A stretch of DNA of 64,000 bases from the NCBI RefSeq assembly GCF_001632745.1, contig NZ_LQRT01000002.1:434001-498000 (forward strand), read 5' to 3'. The first letter of the stretch is position 1, and the number at the start of each line of letters is the position of its first letter. This DNA is from Aquimarina aggregata (GTDB lineage: Bacteria; Bacteroidota; Bacteroidia; Flavobacteriales; Flavobacteriaceae). Of this stretch, positions 36,417 to 46,308 are shown in pieces. The notes beneath the pieces were generated by a model. It was not told the origin of the DNA, did not search any database, and worked only from the letters and a program-made list of their open reading frames with translations. A program made the position numbers and the translations under genes.

Positions 36417-37901
36417 ATGAAAACGAATAACAGATTAATTCTATTAATTTTAGTGTTCACAAGTGTTTTTTTTAATTCTTGTGAAAAAGATTTTTTAGAG
36501 GAAGTACCTACTGAGGATATCGCTTCTGAAACAGCTACAGAAACTACAGAAAACTTATTTCTGGTAGTTAATGGTATTCACAGGTCACTATATATTACTT
36601 ATGGTAGTAATAGAAGAGGAGGTGTCGGAGCTTTTATGATGCAGGTCGAAGCTTTAGGAGAGGATTACGTAATGACTGATCGTGGAAATAATAGATTTAT
36701 TAATTTTTATAAATGGATTGATAATCGGGATGCTTCTGATTCTGATAATTTATTTCCGTATAGAGTATATTATAGAATAATTAGAAATGCTAATACTATA
36801 ATTAATGGTGCAGATCAAGCAGTTGGTCCTATAGAACAAAGAAATGCAGCAGTTGGTCAAGCATTAATTTATAGAGCTTGGGCTCATTTTCAAATGGTTC
36901 AGTTATATGCTAAAAGATATGTTCCTGGGGAGACGAATTCTCAACTGGGTATTCCTATTAGTTTAACTGTAGATCAGGAACCAGCAGAACGCCCAACAGT
37001 AGAGGCTGTATATACTCAAGTTAATAAGGATTTAGATGATGCAATTATTGCGCTTGAAGGATATACTAGACCAAATAAATCACATTTAGATAAAAGTATT
37101 GCCCAAGGTCTTAAAGCAAGAATAGCGCTTGTACAGGGTAATTATGCTACTGCAGCTCAGTTTGCAGAAATAGCAAGAGTTGGATATGCATTAATGTCTA
37201 GAGATGATTATTTTAATAACTTTTCTGATTTTACTAGTGATGAATGGATGTGGGGTAGTCATATACAAGAAGATCAAACTACATTCTTTTCTTCTTATGG
37301 GTCCCATATTTCCAGAAATTTTAGTTCTAATAACATAAGACGAAATCCTAAAGCTATCAATAGTACTTTGTATGATGCCATACCAGATACAGATATTCGG
37401 AAGTTATTATTTGATCCAACAGGAGAACATTTAAACTTACCTGCAGGTGTAACATTACCTCCAGGTGGAGTTCTTAAACCTTATACGAGTCAAAAATTTA
37501 TTGCAGAAGGTACAGATGATTCTAGAATGGATGTACCCTATATGAGAGTATCAGAAATGTATCTGATCGAAGCAGAGGCTAAAGCCAGAATGGGTGATGC
37601 TTCGGCTGCTAATGTATTGTTTAATTATGCAATAGTACGAGACCCTTCTTACATGTTGTCTACGAATACTGGTACAGCATTAGTAGATGAGATTTTATTA
37701 CAAAGACGATGGGAGTTATGGGGAGAAGGTTTTAGATGGTACGATTTAAAACGTATGGACTTACCTCTTAACAGAAATGGTGCTAATCATATCCCTTCAT
37801 TAGCTGTTGAACTTGATATACCTGCAGGAGATGATCGTTGGCAATGGTTAATCCCTCAAGATGCAATAAACGCTAATCCATTGTTAAAGCAAAATGATTA
37901 G
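36417..37901 (+). CDS. SusD/RagB family nutrient-binding lipoprotein
   Basis: Surface lipoprotein of 494 residues that lids the SusC barrel and captures substrate. The signal ends in VFFNSCEKDF with the lipidated Cys22. Tetratricopeptide-like helices include AVGQALIYRAWAHFQMVQLY, HLDKSIAQGLKARIALVQGN and the C-terminal MRVSEMYLIEAEAKARMGD, LLQRRWELWGEGFRWYDLKR, all classic SusD family patterns. It begins 10 bases after the SusC stop, so the two are cotranscribed. Confidence 0.96.
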   Translation: MKTNNRLILLILVFTSVFFNSCEKDFLEEVPTEDIASETATETTENLFLVVNGIHRSLYITYGSNRRGGVGAFMMQVEALGEDYVMTDRGNNRFINFYKWIDNRDASDSDNLFPYRVYYRIIRNANTIINGADQAVGPIEQRNAAVGQALIYRAWAHFQMVQLYAKRYVPGETNSQLGIPISLTVDQEPAERPTVEAVYTQVNKDLDDAIIALEGYTRPNKSHLDKSIAQGLKARIALVQGNYATAAQFAEIARVGYALMSRDDYFNNFSDFTSDEWMWGSHIQEDQTTFFSSYGSHISRNFSSNNIRRNPKAINSTLYDAIPDTDIRKLLFDPTGEHLNLPAGVTLPPGGVLKPYTSQKFIAEGTDDSRMDVPYMRVSEMYLIEAEAKARMGDASAANVLFNYAIVRDPSYMLSTNTGTALVDEILLQRRWELWGEGFRWYDLKRMDLPLNRNGANHIPSLAVELDIPAGDDRWQWLIPQDAINANPLLKQND

Positions 37902-37952
37902 GTCGAATGATTGCAATGCATAAAAGATATCTTTTAATATAAAATATATAGA

Positions 37953-39182
37953 ATGAAAAATATAATAATGACTATCACAAAATCAACTATGTGTATAGGT
38001 TTAGTTGCTTGTGTTTTATTATGGTCATGTGATGATAATGATGATGCATCATTTGATCCATCGATAAGAGTGAATCCTCTTACTATTACCAATATTGAGC
38101 CCAGTAGTGCTCTTGTTGGATCGACAATTACCATCAGAGGAACCAATTTTAGTACTACACCAAAAGATAATGTAGTAGCTTTTACAGGGCTTAATGGAGT
38201 CGTTAATGGAGTAGTTACTGTTTCGTCTTCTAATTCAATTACGGCTACGGTGCCTAGTGGAGCAATTACAGGAGTAGTTACGGTAACAACTAATCGCGAA
38301 GAAACTTCTGGAGCAGATTTTACCGTTACTTATCCAGCACCAACAATAACAAGTGTTTCAGAAACTAGTGCAGTAGAAGGTGCTGTAATTGTTGTTATGG
38401 GAACAAATTTTAGCCCTTTAGCAAGTGAGAATAAAGTTAAAATTAATGGATCTGAAAACATTTCTGTTAGTACCGCCACAACAACATCGATTACATTTAC
38501 AATTCCTTCTGGAACACCAGTAGGAACAGCTCCTATCATAGTATCTGTTCAGGGAGTAGAAGTAATAGGCCCTGATTTCACACTTCTTGAAGCTGTCACA
38601 GTAACAGTACCTATAAATGAATCCTCAGATGATGTTGAGGAAGCTTTAATTGGAGATGAAGTTGGTGAAATGTCATTAGGAAGTGGAGATCTTGAAATTG
38701 GTGAAATAGATGGAGCAGGTACCCCGGATTTTGGATTACCAAATATTGGGCTTCGATTTAATGAAATAGCTATACCCAATGGTGCTGTTATATCTTCAGC
38801 TAGCATTCAGTTTACTGCCGATAATGATGGATCAGATCCAGTGGAGATGACAATTTTTGGAGAAAATATTGGTAATGCACCCACATATACAGATACTAAT
38901 GGTAATCTATCTGCAAGAACATTAACAATGGCAAATGCAGTTTGGAATATTCCTGAGTGGGTAACCGAAGGAGATAAGTCCGAAGCACAAAAAACGGTGG
39001 ATATATCTTCGATTATACAGGAGATTGTAAATAGGAGTGATTGGACAAGTGGAAATAGTTTGAATATTATTATGAAACCTTCAGGTGCATCACTTAATGT
39101 TACTTCTACATCTGCCGGAAGGGAAGCAGAGACTTTTGATGGTGATGCAGCACCAGAATTAATTATCACTTTCCTAAAATAG
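37953..39182 (+). CDS. IPT/TIG-domain surface lipoprotein
   Basis: Lipoprotein of 409 residues placed where SusE/SusF-type surface binding proteins usually sit. The lipobox is LLWSC, followed by DDNDD. Two TIG (IPT) immunoglobulin-like domains follow at about 45-130 (ITNIEPSSALVGSTITIRGT, FSTTPKDN) and 130-215 (ITSVSETSAVEGAVIVVMGT). The C-terminal half (about 220-409) is a jelly-roll of the DNRLRE/CBM type: RFNEIAIPNGAVISSASIQF, TVDISSIIQEIVNR. It starts 51 bases after SusD and ends in a strong terminator, closing the susCD unit. A ligand cannot be named. Confidence 0.85.
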   Translation: MKNIIMTITKSTMCIGLVACVLLWSCDDNDDASFDPSIRVNPLTITNIEPSSALVGSTITIRGTNFSTTPKDNVVAFTGLNGVVNGVVTVSSSNSITATVPSGAITGVVTVTTNREETSGADFTVTYPAPTITSVSETSAVEGAVIVVMGTNFSPLASENKVKINGSENISVSTATTTSITFTIPSGTPVGTAPIIVSVQGVEVIGPDFTLLEAVTVTVPINESSDDVEEALIGDEVGEMSLGSGDLEIGEIDGAGTPDFGLPNIGLRFNEIAIPNGAVISSASIQFTADNDGSDPVEMTIFGENIGNAPTYTDTNGNLSARTLTMANAVWNIPEWVTEGDKSEAQKTVDISSIIQEIVNRSDWTSGNSLNIIMKPSGASLNVTSTSAGREAETFDGDAAPELIITFLK

Positions 39183-39208
39183 CATAAATTTGAATCAGCT
39201 ATAGATCA

Positions 39209-39250
39209 AAATCAATCCGGTAGTTTTAATACGGTACCGGATTGATTTTT
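39209..39250 (+). terminator. intrinsic terminator of the susCD operon
   Basis: AAATCAATCCGGTA (39209-39222) and TACCGGATTGATTT (39235-39248) pair perfectly over 14 bp around a 12-nt loop, ending in a T-run, 26 bases after the lipoprotein stop. Confidence 0.93.
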
Positions 39251-39374
39251 AAGAACCTTAATTACTAAACAACATTACATTGAACGTATTTAACTACGTA
39301 CTCTTTTCTTTTGTAACTTTAAAGAAAATTTAATAAGTGAAATTTTATAAATTTCCTTTCCAAAAAATCTAATA

Positions 39375-42167
39375 ATGATACATAGAGCAATCACTTTTCT
39401 ATTCTTTTTTAGTGTAACACTATCTTTTGCTCAAAAAAAAGTGATCACACATGATGATTATGACTTGTGGAAAAGCATGAGTGATGTCAAAATATCTAAA
39501 CAAGGCAAATTAGTCGTTTCAACTATAAAAACTTCTACAAAAATGGGAGATGGATATGTTGAGATTTACAACACAATAAGTGGAAAGAAATTTACTTTTT
39601 TTAATGGATATGAAACTTCAATATCCCACGACGAAAAATATGTAGTTTTTAAAAGAAAACCGGCTTATCAAAAGACTAGAAAAGAAAAAAAGAAAAAACT
39701 CAAAGAAGCAAATCGAACTAAGGATGCATTATTTATTTACGATGTAAAAAACAATAAGATCCATGACTCTATTCTAAATGTAAAAAAATACAAGTTACCT
39801 AAAGAATATTCGGGATGGGTAGTTATAGAAAAATATAAGAGTAAGAAAAAGGATACACTGATTAAAATAAAATCAAAGGCTTCTAAGCAAAACTATGCTT
39901 TAGTTTATACTTTAAATACAAAGAAAAAAGATACTATATATCAAATAAAAGATTTTGTGTTATCAAATAAAGGAAAACAACTTTATTATACCACTAGTAG
40001 TAAAGAACAACCTAAAAAAGATAATGTAGCGCTTCCTAGAGATAACGGAATCTATAAATATAATTTGACTTCGGGAATTAGCGAAACGATAGACGAGGGC
40101 AAATACATTTATAAAAAATTAGCTACGAATGATACAGGTACTGAACTTTCTTTTATCGCAATAAAAGATTCTGTAAATATAGAATACCTTAAATACGAAT
40201 TATACTATTTTAAAGATAATCAACTTAAAAAAATAGTAGACAGTTCCGTAAAACACCTCAATGACCATTGGGAGTTAAGTGGTCAACAAACACCTTTCTT
40301 TTCAGAAAGTGGTAATAGGTTATATTTTTATTCCAGACCTATGAAGCAATATAGAAAAGATACGACTCTTTTAGAAGAAGAAATTCCTCAAGTAGACGTC
40401 TGGCATTGGAAAGATAAAATGATCCAACCAGAACAAAAATCAAAATTTAAAGAGCTAAATAAAAAAGCCTTCATATCATATTTTGATATTGAAAGAAATG
40501 CTTATGTTCACTTACAAGATAAAGATACCGATGATCTCATTTTTGATAAGAAAAAAGAACAACCTTATATTTTTGGGGCCACAAGTTCTCCTTATGATGT
40601 ACAACGCTCTTGGGATATTACATGGAAAGATTTTTTTGTTATTGATTCTAAAACCGGAAAGAAACGTCTTTTATTAAAAAATACTGCTTTAAAACCTTTT
40701 TTATCACCTGATTATAAATATGGATTGCATTTTGACATAAATACAGGCCATTGGTTTTCTCTTGATTTAAAAACCTTAACAAAAACCAATCTTACCAAAG
40801 AAATACCAGTAGCTTTTTATGATGAAGAAAATGATCGTCCTATGTTACCAAGACCATATGGTTTTGGTGGTTTTGACAGCAAAGGATATGCTTTGGTTTT
40901 TGATAAATATGATATCTGGAAAATAGCGTTAAACGGAAAAGAAAAGCCAATTAATATTACTAAGAATGGAAGAAAAAATAATGTAGAATACAGAACAGAA
41001 AGATTAGATTCAGAAAATAAGAATAATGCATCTTATAGCAATAAAAAATTAGTGGTTACAAGTTTTGATAAGAGCACTAAGGCCTCAGGTGTTTTTGTTT
41101 TAGAAAAAGATAAGCTTGTAGAAAAAATAAAAGCAAGTGATTTTCTAATAAGTAGTTTTAAGAAAGCTAAGAATGCTGATGTTTTTACATATAGAAAAGA
41201 AAACTTTAAAACATATCCGGATTTACATGTTTCTAAAAATGATTTTACTACTGTTAAAAAGATAACGCAGATAAATCCACATCAAGAAAATTTCAAATGG
41301 GGTACAGCAGAACTTTTTTCTTGGAAAGCTTATGATGGAACACCATTAGAAGGAATCATTTATAAACCACAAGATTTTGATCCTTCAAAAAAATATCCTA
41401 TGATCACTTATTTTTATGAAAAAAGATCGGATACCTATCATAAACATCATGCTCCACAACCCAGTGCATCAACGGTAAATGCAGCATATTTGGTAAGTAA
41501 TGATTATATCATGTTCGTTCCTGATATCGTTTATAAAGAGGGAAAGCCTGGTCCAAGTGCATATAATTGTATTGTTTCTGGAGTAGAGGCAGTAGAAGAA
41601 TTGGGTTATGTTGATAGCAATAATTTGGCTATTCAAGGCCAAAGTTGGGGAGGATATCAAGTGGCATATTTGATAACGGTTACTAATAAATTTAAAACAG
41701 CAATGGCCGGTGCACCTGTGAGTAATATGACCTCGGCTTACGGTGGGATTCGATGGCAATCAGGACTTAGTAGAGCTTTTCAGTATGAAAAAACACAAAG
41801 TCGTATAGGTAAGAATTTATGGGAAGGTTTTGATTTATATATAGAAAACTCACCTTTATTTGGTATCCCTAAGATTGAGACACCATTGCTTATGATGCAT
41901 AATGATAAAGATGGAGCAGTACCATATTATCAAGGTATAGAAATGTTTATGGGAATGCGAAGATTACAAAAACCAGTTTGGTTATTAGTATATAATGATG
42001 AAGCTCATAATCTTAGAAAAGTGAAGAATAAAAAAGATTTGTCGATTAGAATGATGCAATTTTTTGATCATTACCTAAAAGATCAACCTGCACCAGAATG
42101 GATGAATAAAGGGGTTCCTAGAATTCAAAAAGGTAAAGACTTTGGTTATGGACTTGATAAGGGGTAA
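39375..42167 (+). CDS. S9 family prolyl oligopeptidase-like serine peptidase
   Basis: Exported peptidase of 930 residues that trims oligopeptides. A signal peptide (MIHRAITFLFFFSVTLSFAQ) precedes a long beta-propeller part and a C-terminal alpha/beta-hydrolase domain from about 660. The catalytic triad is visible: Ser757 in GQSWGGYQ, Asp846 in NDKDGAVPYYQG and His878 in DEAHNL. The chain is longer than typical DPP-IV-like enzymes because of a Lys-rich propeller. TAACTTTA at about 39316 is close to a -7 element. Placed right after the susCD operon and before an M20 peptidase, it probably digests the imported peptides in the periplasm. Confidence 0.93.
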   Translation: MIHRAITFLFFFSVTLSFAQKKVITHDDYDLWKSMSDVKISKQGKLVVSTIKTSTKMGDGYVEIYNTISGKKFTFFNGYETSISHDEKYVVFKRKPAYQKTRKEKKKKLKEANRTKDALFIYDVKNNKIHDSILNVKKYKLPKEYSGWVVIEKYKSKKKDTLIKIKSKASKQNYALVYTLNTKKKDTIYQIKDFVLSNKGKQLYYTTSSKEQPKKDNVALPRDNGIYKYNLTSGISETIDEGKYIYKKLATNDTGTELSFIAIKDSVNIEYLKYELYYFKDNQLKKIVDSSVKHLNDHWELSGQQTPFFSESGNRLYFYSRPMKQYRKDTTLLEEEIPQVDVWHWKDKMIQPEQKSKFKELNKKAFISYFDIERNAYVHLQDKDTDDLIFDKKKEQPYIFGATSSPYDVQRSWDITWKDFFVIDSKTGKKRLLLKNTALKPFLSPDYKYGLHFDINTGHWFSLDLKTLTKTNLTKEIPVAFYDEENDRPMLPRPYGFGGFDSKGYALVFDKYDIWKIALNGKEKPINITKNGRKNNVEYRTERLDSENKNNASYSNKKLVVTSFDKSTKASGVFVLEKDKLVEKIKASDFLISSFKKAKNADVFTYRKENFKTYPDLHVSKNDFTTVKKITQINPHQENFKWGTAELFSWKAYDGTPLEGIIYKPQDFDPSKKYPMITYFYEKRSDTYHKHHAPQPSASTVNAAYLVSNDYIMFVPDIVYKEGKPGPSAYNCIVSGVEAVEELGYVDSNNLAIQGQSWGGYQVAYLITVTNKFKTAMAGAPVSNMTSAYGGIRWQSGLSRAFQYEKTQSRIGKNLWEGFDLYIENSPLFGIPKIETPLLMMHNDKDGAVPYYQGIEMFMGMRRLQKPVWLLVYNDEAHNLRKVKNKKDLSIRMMQFFDHYLKDQPAPEWMNKGVPRIQKGKDFGYGLDKG

Positions 42168-42230
42168 TTATTCTACTAATACTTCTAAAAAAATAATAAT
42201 TGATTCACTCAAACACTAATAGTAAGTAAA

Positions 42231-43532
42231 ATGCACACAAATTTATTACGATGTATCCTAGGAGTTTCTTTACTCTTGGGTGGTTCTACTTTTGCTCAAG
42301 ATGGAGTAATAGCAACGAAAGAATTCACTAAAGAAATAAAAAAACTAACAACAGATAAATCTGTACAAATCGCTATTAATGAGATAGATATGTCTGATTC
42401 AGAAACTATCAAGAATATGATAGAACTAACAGAAATTCCTGCACCACCTTTTAAAGAAACTAAAAGGGCAAAGAGGTTTGTAGAATTGTTTTCTCAAACA
42501 GGAATTGATAGTGTTTGGATAGATGCTGTTGGTAATGTATTGGCACTAAGAAAAGGAAAAAAGAGAGAAAGAACAGTAGTTCTAGATGCACATATTGATA
42601 CTGTATTTCCCGAAGAAACAGATGTAACTGTAAAAATAGAAGGATCAACATATGCCGCTCCAGGTATTGGTGATAATACAAGAGGAATGGCTATGCTGAT
42701 AGCTGTGCTAAAAGGAATGAACAAAGCAAAAATTAGTACAGATGCGGATATTGTTTTTGTGGGTACAGTTGGAGAAGAAGGATTAGGAGATTTAAGAGGA
42801 GTTAAGCATCTGTTTAGTAAAAAATCAAGTATTAAAATTGATTCTTGGATCTCTATTGATGGGGGAGGTCCTTCGCGTATTATTAATGGTGGATTAGGTT
42901 CTAAACGATATAAGGCTGTTTTTAAAGGAAAAGGAGGGCATTCATGGGGAGCTTTTGGATTAGCAAATCCTCACCATGCTTTAGGAAAAGGGATAACACT
43001 TTTCGTAGAAGAAGCGTCAAAGTACGTAGCACAAAAAGGACCTAAAACTTCATTTAATATTGGTCGCATCGGTGGTGGGACATCTGTAAATTCAATACCC
43101 TTTGAATCTTGGGCTGAGGTTGATATGCGTTCTTTAAGTCCAGAACGATTACTAGAAATTGATGGCATTTTTAAAGCGAGTATGAGAAAAGCAGAAGTAA
43201 CTTATAATGCTTCTGGCATAAAAGATAAAGTAACATTAGAATTGGTACCAATAGGAGATCGTCCTTCAGGAACATTATCGGATAAGTTACCTTTAATACA
43301 ACGTTCTATAGCTGTTGCTTCATATTTGGGGATTTCACCTAAATTAAGAACAGGATCTACCAATAGTAATATTCCCATTGCTAAGAATATACCTGCAATT
43401 ACCATTAGTAGAGGAGGAAAGGGCGGAAGAGCACATGCATTAGACGAGACATGGACGAATACTCCTGATGCTACAAAAAATATAAAAATGGCATTGTTAA
43501 TTACACTTGCAGAATCTGGTATAGTAAATTAA
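42231..43532 (+). CDS. M20/M25/M40 family zinc metallopeptidase, exported
   Basis: Dinuclear zinc exopeptidase of 433 residues with a signal peptide (LLLGGSTFAQ). Metal and catalytic residues line up with the M20 family: DAHIDTVFP (His ligand and Asp), APGIGDNTRG (bridging Asp), VGTVGEEGLGDLRG (catalytic and ligand Glu), and RAHALDE (last His). The dimerisation/lid domain contains GKGGHSWGAFG. Tripeptidase- or dipeptidase-like activity is expected. It lies 63 bases after the S9 peptidase, same strand, probably cotranscribed. Confidence 0.93.
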   Translation: MHTNLLRCILGVSLLLGGSTFAQDGVIATKEFTKEIKKLTTDKSVQIAINEIDMSDSETIKNMIELTEIPAPPFKETKRAKRFVELFSQTGIDSVWIDAVGNVLALRKGKKRERTVVLDAHIDTVFPEETDVTVKIEGSTYAAPGIGDNTRGMAMLIAVLKGMNKAKISTDADIVFVGTVGEEGLGDLRGVKHLFSKKSSIKIDSWISIDGGGPSRIINGGLGSKRYKAVFKGKGGHSWGAFGLANPHHALGKGITLFVEEASKYVAQKGPKTSFNIGRIGGGTSVNSIPFESWAEVDMRSLSPERLLEIDGIFKASMRKAEVTYNASGIKDKVTLELVPIGDRPSGTLSDKLPLIQRSIAVASYLGISPKLRTGSTNSNIPIAKNIPAITISRGGKGGRAHALDETWTNTPDATKNIKMALLITLAESGIVN

Positions 43533-43667
43533 AAATATCGATATTTAATTTGTGAATTGTGTAACGATTATATCATTTTATTATATTTTAATGATTGTAA
43601 AATAAGTTTACAAAACTTTAGGGATTGTTTTGAAAAATTACTCAAAATAATCTCTATTTTTATTTTT

Positions 43668-44246
43668 ATGGAATACGAAGTACTTAATGAAGAATTACTA
43701 CACGATGGATTTCTTAAGATTAGAAAAGCTATAATTAGCCATGATCGTTTTAGTAATGACAAACCCTTAGAATGTGAACGAGAATTAGTTGATAAAGGTG
43801 ATTTTGCAGCAGTTTTGATCTACGAAAGAGATACAGATCAATTACTGTTTATTAAGCAATTTCGATATCCTACTGTAAAATATGGAGATGGGTGGATTTT
43901 AGAAATTCCCGCTGGCGGAATAGAAGAAGGAGAAGATCCTGTTGAATGTGCAATTAGAGAAGTAGAAGAAGAAACAGGTTATAAAATATCATCTGACTTA
44001 AAACACATTACAACATGTTATTCTACTCCCGGAGGATCAACTGAACGTATGTTATTATATTATGCAGAGGTTTCTGAAAACGATCAAGTTACAAAAGGAG
44101 GAGGACTTCAAGACGAAGGAGAAGATATTCAACTATGTAAATATCCAACCTCAGAAATAGATCGATTACTTTGTACTGAAATTGTAGATTCTAAAACAAT
44201 TATTGCTTTACAATGGTTTAAACTTAATAATTTGAAACAAAAGTAA
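43668..44246 (+). CDS. Nudix hydrolase (ADP-ribose pyrophosphatase-like)
   Basis: Cytoplasmic pyrophosphatase of 192 residues. The Nudix box Gx5Ex7REVxEExGx is complete from GGIEEGEDPVECAIREVEEE onward (residues 83-105). Upstream, FRYPTVKYGDGWILEIPAG matches ADP-ribose/GDP-mannose pyrophosphatases of the NudK/ADPRase group. The ATG at 43668 is used; a longer frame from 43557 would add 37 residues with no family counterpart. It is convergent with the DUF1704 gene, seven bases between. Confidence 0.9.
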   Translation: MEYEVLNEELLHDGFLKIRKAIISHDRFSNDKPLECERELVDKGDFAAVLIYERDTDQLLFIKQFRYPTVKYGDGWILEIPAGGIEEGEDPVECAIREVEEETGYKISSDLKHITTCYSTPGGSTERMLLYYAEVSENDQVTKGGGLQDEGEDIQLCKYPTSEIDRLLCTEIVDSKTIIALQWFKLNNLKQK

Positions 44247-44253
44247 AATGATA

Positions 44254-45411
44254 CTATTTCAAATTTCTTAATATAAAATCTAGTTTAGTGTTGGTGTTTA
44301 AATTTTGATCAAAAGAGTCACTTATATGTAAACTTTTGTGGGCTAGTCCTAAATCTTGAAGCCTAAGAATGCTTGCTTTATCTTCAAGAGTTACTTTTCC
44401 TGTTAACAGTATATTCATATCCTGTTTAGAATAATAGTAATCATATATCTTTTTAAGTCCTGTTAAGTACAAATAATCTTTTGTAAATCCACCGCCTCTA
44501 TGCACACGTAAGGTAATTTGCCATGCTGTATTACGATCTAATTTGTACTGACTGTATAAGAGATCAAATGTGTCCTTAAAATCATATCCTTTAATTAAGC
44601 TATCTGCAGCAATTACTCTATATGCCAGTTCTTTCATTCGTTTAAGAGTAAGGCAACCAGACATATACTCACTAAATACCGCAAGACCTTCCTGAGTTTC
44701 TGTATTGTTTACATATCCATTCGAGAATATTTTTAATGGTTGACTTTTACCATTAAATGTAGTTACCATGTGTACTCCAATTTCATGATTTGCCAATACC
44801 ATTAAATCATTACTACTAAACGTATGATTTTTTTTTAATACTAATGTTTCTGAAGCATTAAGAACCATAGCAGCAGCAGAAATATTTGTAGACTTTTTAA
44901 TCTTAAAATTAAAAGTATACCGTTCACTAAATTCTCTAAAGTAAGACTCAGCATCAGATGCGGTATATTGTTCTCCAATTGTATCACCCTCTTTATCATC
45001 TTTAAAATGAAGAATAAATTTGGCATTTTCTACATCACGTTCTTTAGGAGTACCAAATACTTTTAGAGAATTATAATAAAAATTCTTACCCTCTCCGATG
45101 GTTTCAATGCATTGTATTAACCCAGAATACTCATATATAATATCTTGATACAATTTTCGAATGCTATCATCTTTTATTCGTTCTAGACGTTGATTAAATA
45201 TTAATCGTTGTAATTTATAAGGGTTAAACTTAATTTTACGGTACTTAAAAGTTGGGTTCTTTCTGTATTTACAAGCAAAAAAGTTCTTTTTTTCTTGCTC
45301 TATGTTTAATGGATTTAGATAGTTAAGAAGTTCTATATTCTTAACCAATCTATTTAGATTTTGATCTATTTCAAAAAGATCACTATAAATCTCTACTACA
45401 TCTTCGTACAT
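44254..45411 (-). CDS. DUF1704 family metallopeptidase (QEGLA motif, MATCAP-like)
   Basis: Putative zinc carboxypeptidase of 385 residues, annotated elsewhere as 'flavohemoglobin expression-modulating QEGLA motif protein'. It carries HEIGVH (His209, Glu210, His214: the HExxxH form) and TQEGLAVFSEY with Glu241, the expected third ligand, like the eukaryotic tubulin tyrosine carboxypeptidase MATCAP of the same superfamily. No signal peptide, so cytoplasmic. It follows, on the same strand, an N-formylglutamate-amidohydrolase-like gene (66 bases) and an ATP-grasp ligase. The trio suggests making and trimming of an amide- or peptide-linked product; the substrate is unknown. Confidence 0.88.
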   Translation of the reverse strand: MYEDVVEIYSDLFEIDQNLNRLVKNIELLNYLNPLNIEQEKKNFFACKYRKNPTFKYRKIKFNPYKLQRLIFNQRLERIKDDSIRKLYQDIIYEYSGLIQCIETIGEGKNFYYNSLKVFGTPKERDVENAKFILHFKDDKEGDTIGEQYTASDAESYFREFSERYTFNFKIKKSTNISAAAMVLNASETLVLKKNHTFSSNDLMVLANHEIGVHMVTTFNGKSQPLKIFSNGYVNNTETQEGLAVFSEYMSGCLTLKRMKELAYRVIAADSLIKGYDFKDTFDLLYSQYKLDRNTAWQITLRVHRGGGFTKDYLYLTGLKKIYDYYYSKQDMNILLTGKVTLEDKASILRLQDLGLAHKSLHISDSFDQNLNTNTKLDFILRNLK

Positions 45412-45477
45412 GTTAGTGTGTTGGTTTTATAATCACTTTAATGATAAATAATACAAACTAACTCCAAAAAAGAGGAA

Positions 45478-46308
45478 TTAGCCAATAAATTTACTATAAA
45501 ATGTTTTTGCATGTTCTGGAATTTTTTGAAACAACCCTCGCTCTATAGCAGATACAACCTCAGGAAATACTACATATTCTAATTCATCACAGTATACCTT
45601 AGAAAATTCTGTTGCTAGCACTAAGGTGTTGGTAAAACATTTGGATATGTATTTTAGAAAATACCCATTACCTTTAAAAGTATCATTAATCGCGGATGTA
45701 GTCTTAATTTTATCAGAAAACCAAATTTGAGATAACATAGAGCACCATGACTTTGCGAATGAAGCATATTTGATTTGATCAATATTGGTAGTACCGATAT
45801 TGATCACGGGTACTTCACGATCCCATCTTTTCCAATTATAAGAATGTATATCATAAACAATAGCGGCACCATGTTTAGATTCTATTTTAGAAATTAGGGC
45901 ATGAACTACTTTATAAAAGTTGTCATGTTTTTGAAGAGAAATACTCTTGACACTTGATGTCAAAGGTTTGCTCCATAGTTTTTTACCCCAAGCATCTTCG
46001 TAAATAGCACTTTCTGGAGCTCTATTAAGATCATATTCGAAACGCGAATCACATCCGGCAATAACTATAGGATGATTTTGAATCATTTGTTTGGTAGACG
46101 GATCTTCTTCATACCACCGTTCATATTCAGAATGTAAACAGGTACTCCATAATTCTTTACGAAATTGATGACCATCATGAACCGCTGCGCAGACGTAGTA
46201 AGTATATGCATCTATTTTTATAGTAAAAGAGTAGTCGTTTGAAACGGCATGAAATGTTTCTTCGTTATTTATTTTTGATACAATCTGGTCTATAGATAAC
46301 TTAAGCAT
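45478..46308 (-). CDS. N-formylglutamate amidohydrolase-like protein
   Basis: Zinc amidohydrolase family (PF05013), 276 residues, cytoplasmic. The conserved DSRFEYDLNRAPE region, IVYDIHSYNW and the earlier AAVHDGHQFR carry the probable metal and substrate-carboxylate ligands. The histidine-degradation genes that normally accompany N-formylglutamate deformylase are absent; instead it overlaps the ATP-grasp gene by 8 bases and precedes the DUF1704 gene. The same reading as an amidase acting on a glutamyl or aspartyl product therefore seems likelier than histidine catabolism. Gene-level confidence is high, exact reaction low. Confidence 0.87.
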   Translation of the reverse strand: MLKLSIDQIVSKINNEETFHAVSNDYSFTIKIDAYTYYVCAAVHDGHQFRKELWSTCLHSEYERWYEEDPSTKQMIQNHPIVIAGCDSRFEYDLNRAPESAIYEDAWGKKLWSKPLTSSVKSISLQKHDNFYKVVHALISKIESKHGAAIVYDIHSYNWKRWDREVPVINIGTTNIDQIKYASFAKSWCSMLSQIWFSDKIKTTSAINDTFKGNGYFLKYISKCFTNTLVLATEFSKVYCDELEYVVFPEVVSAIERGLFQKIPEHAKTFYSKFIG

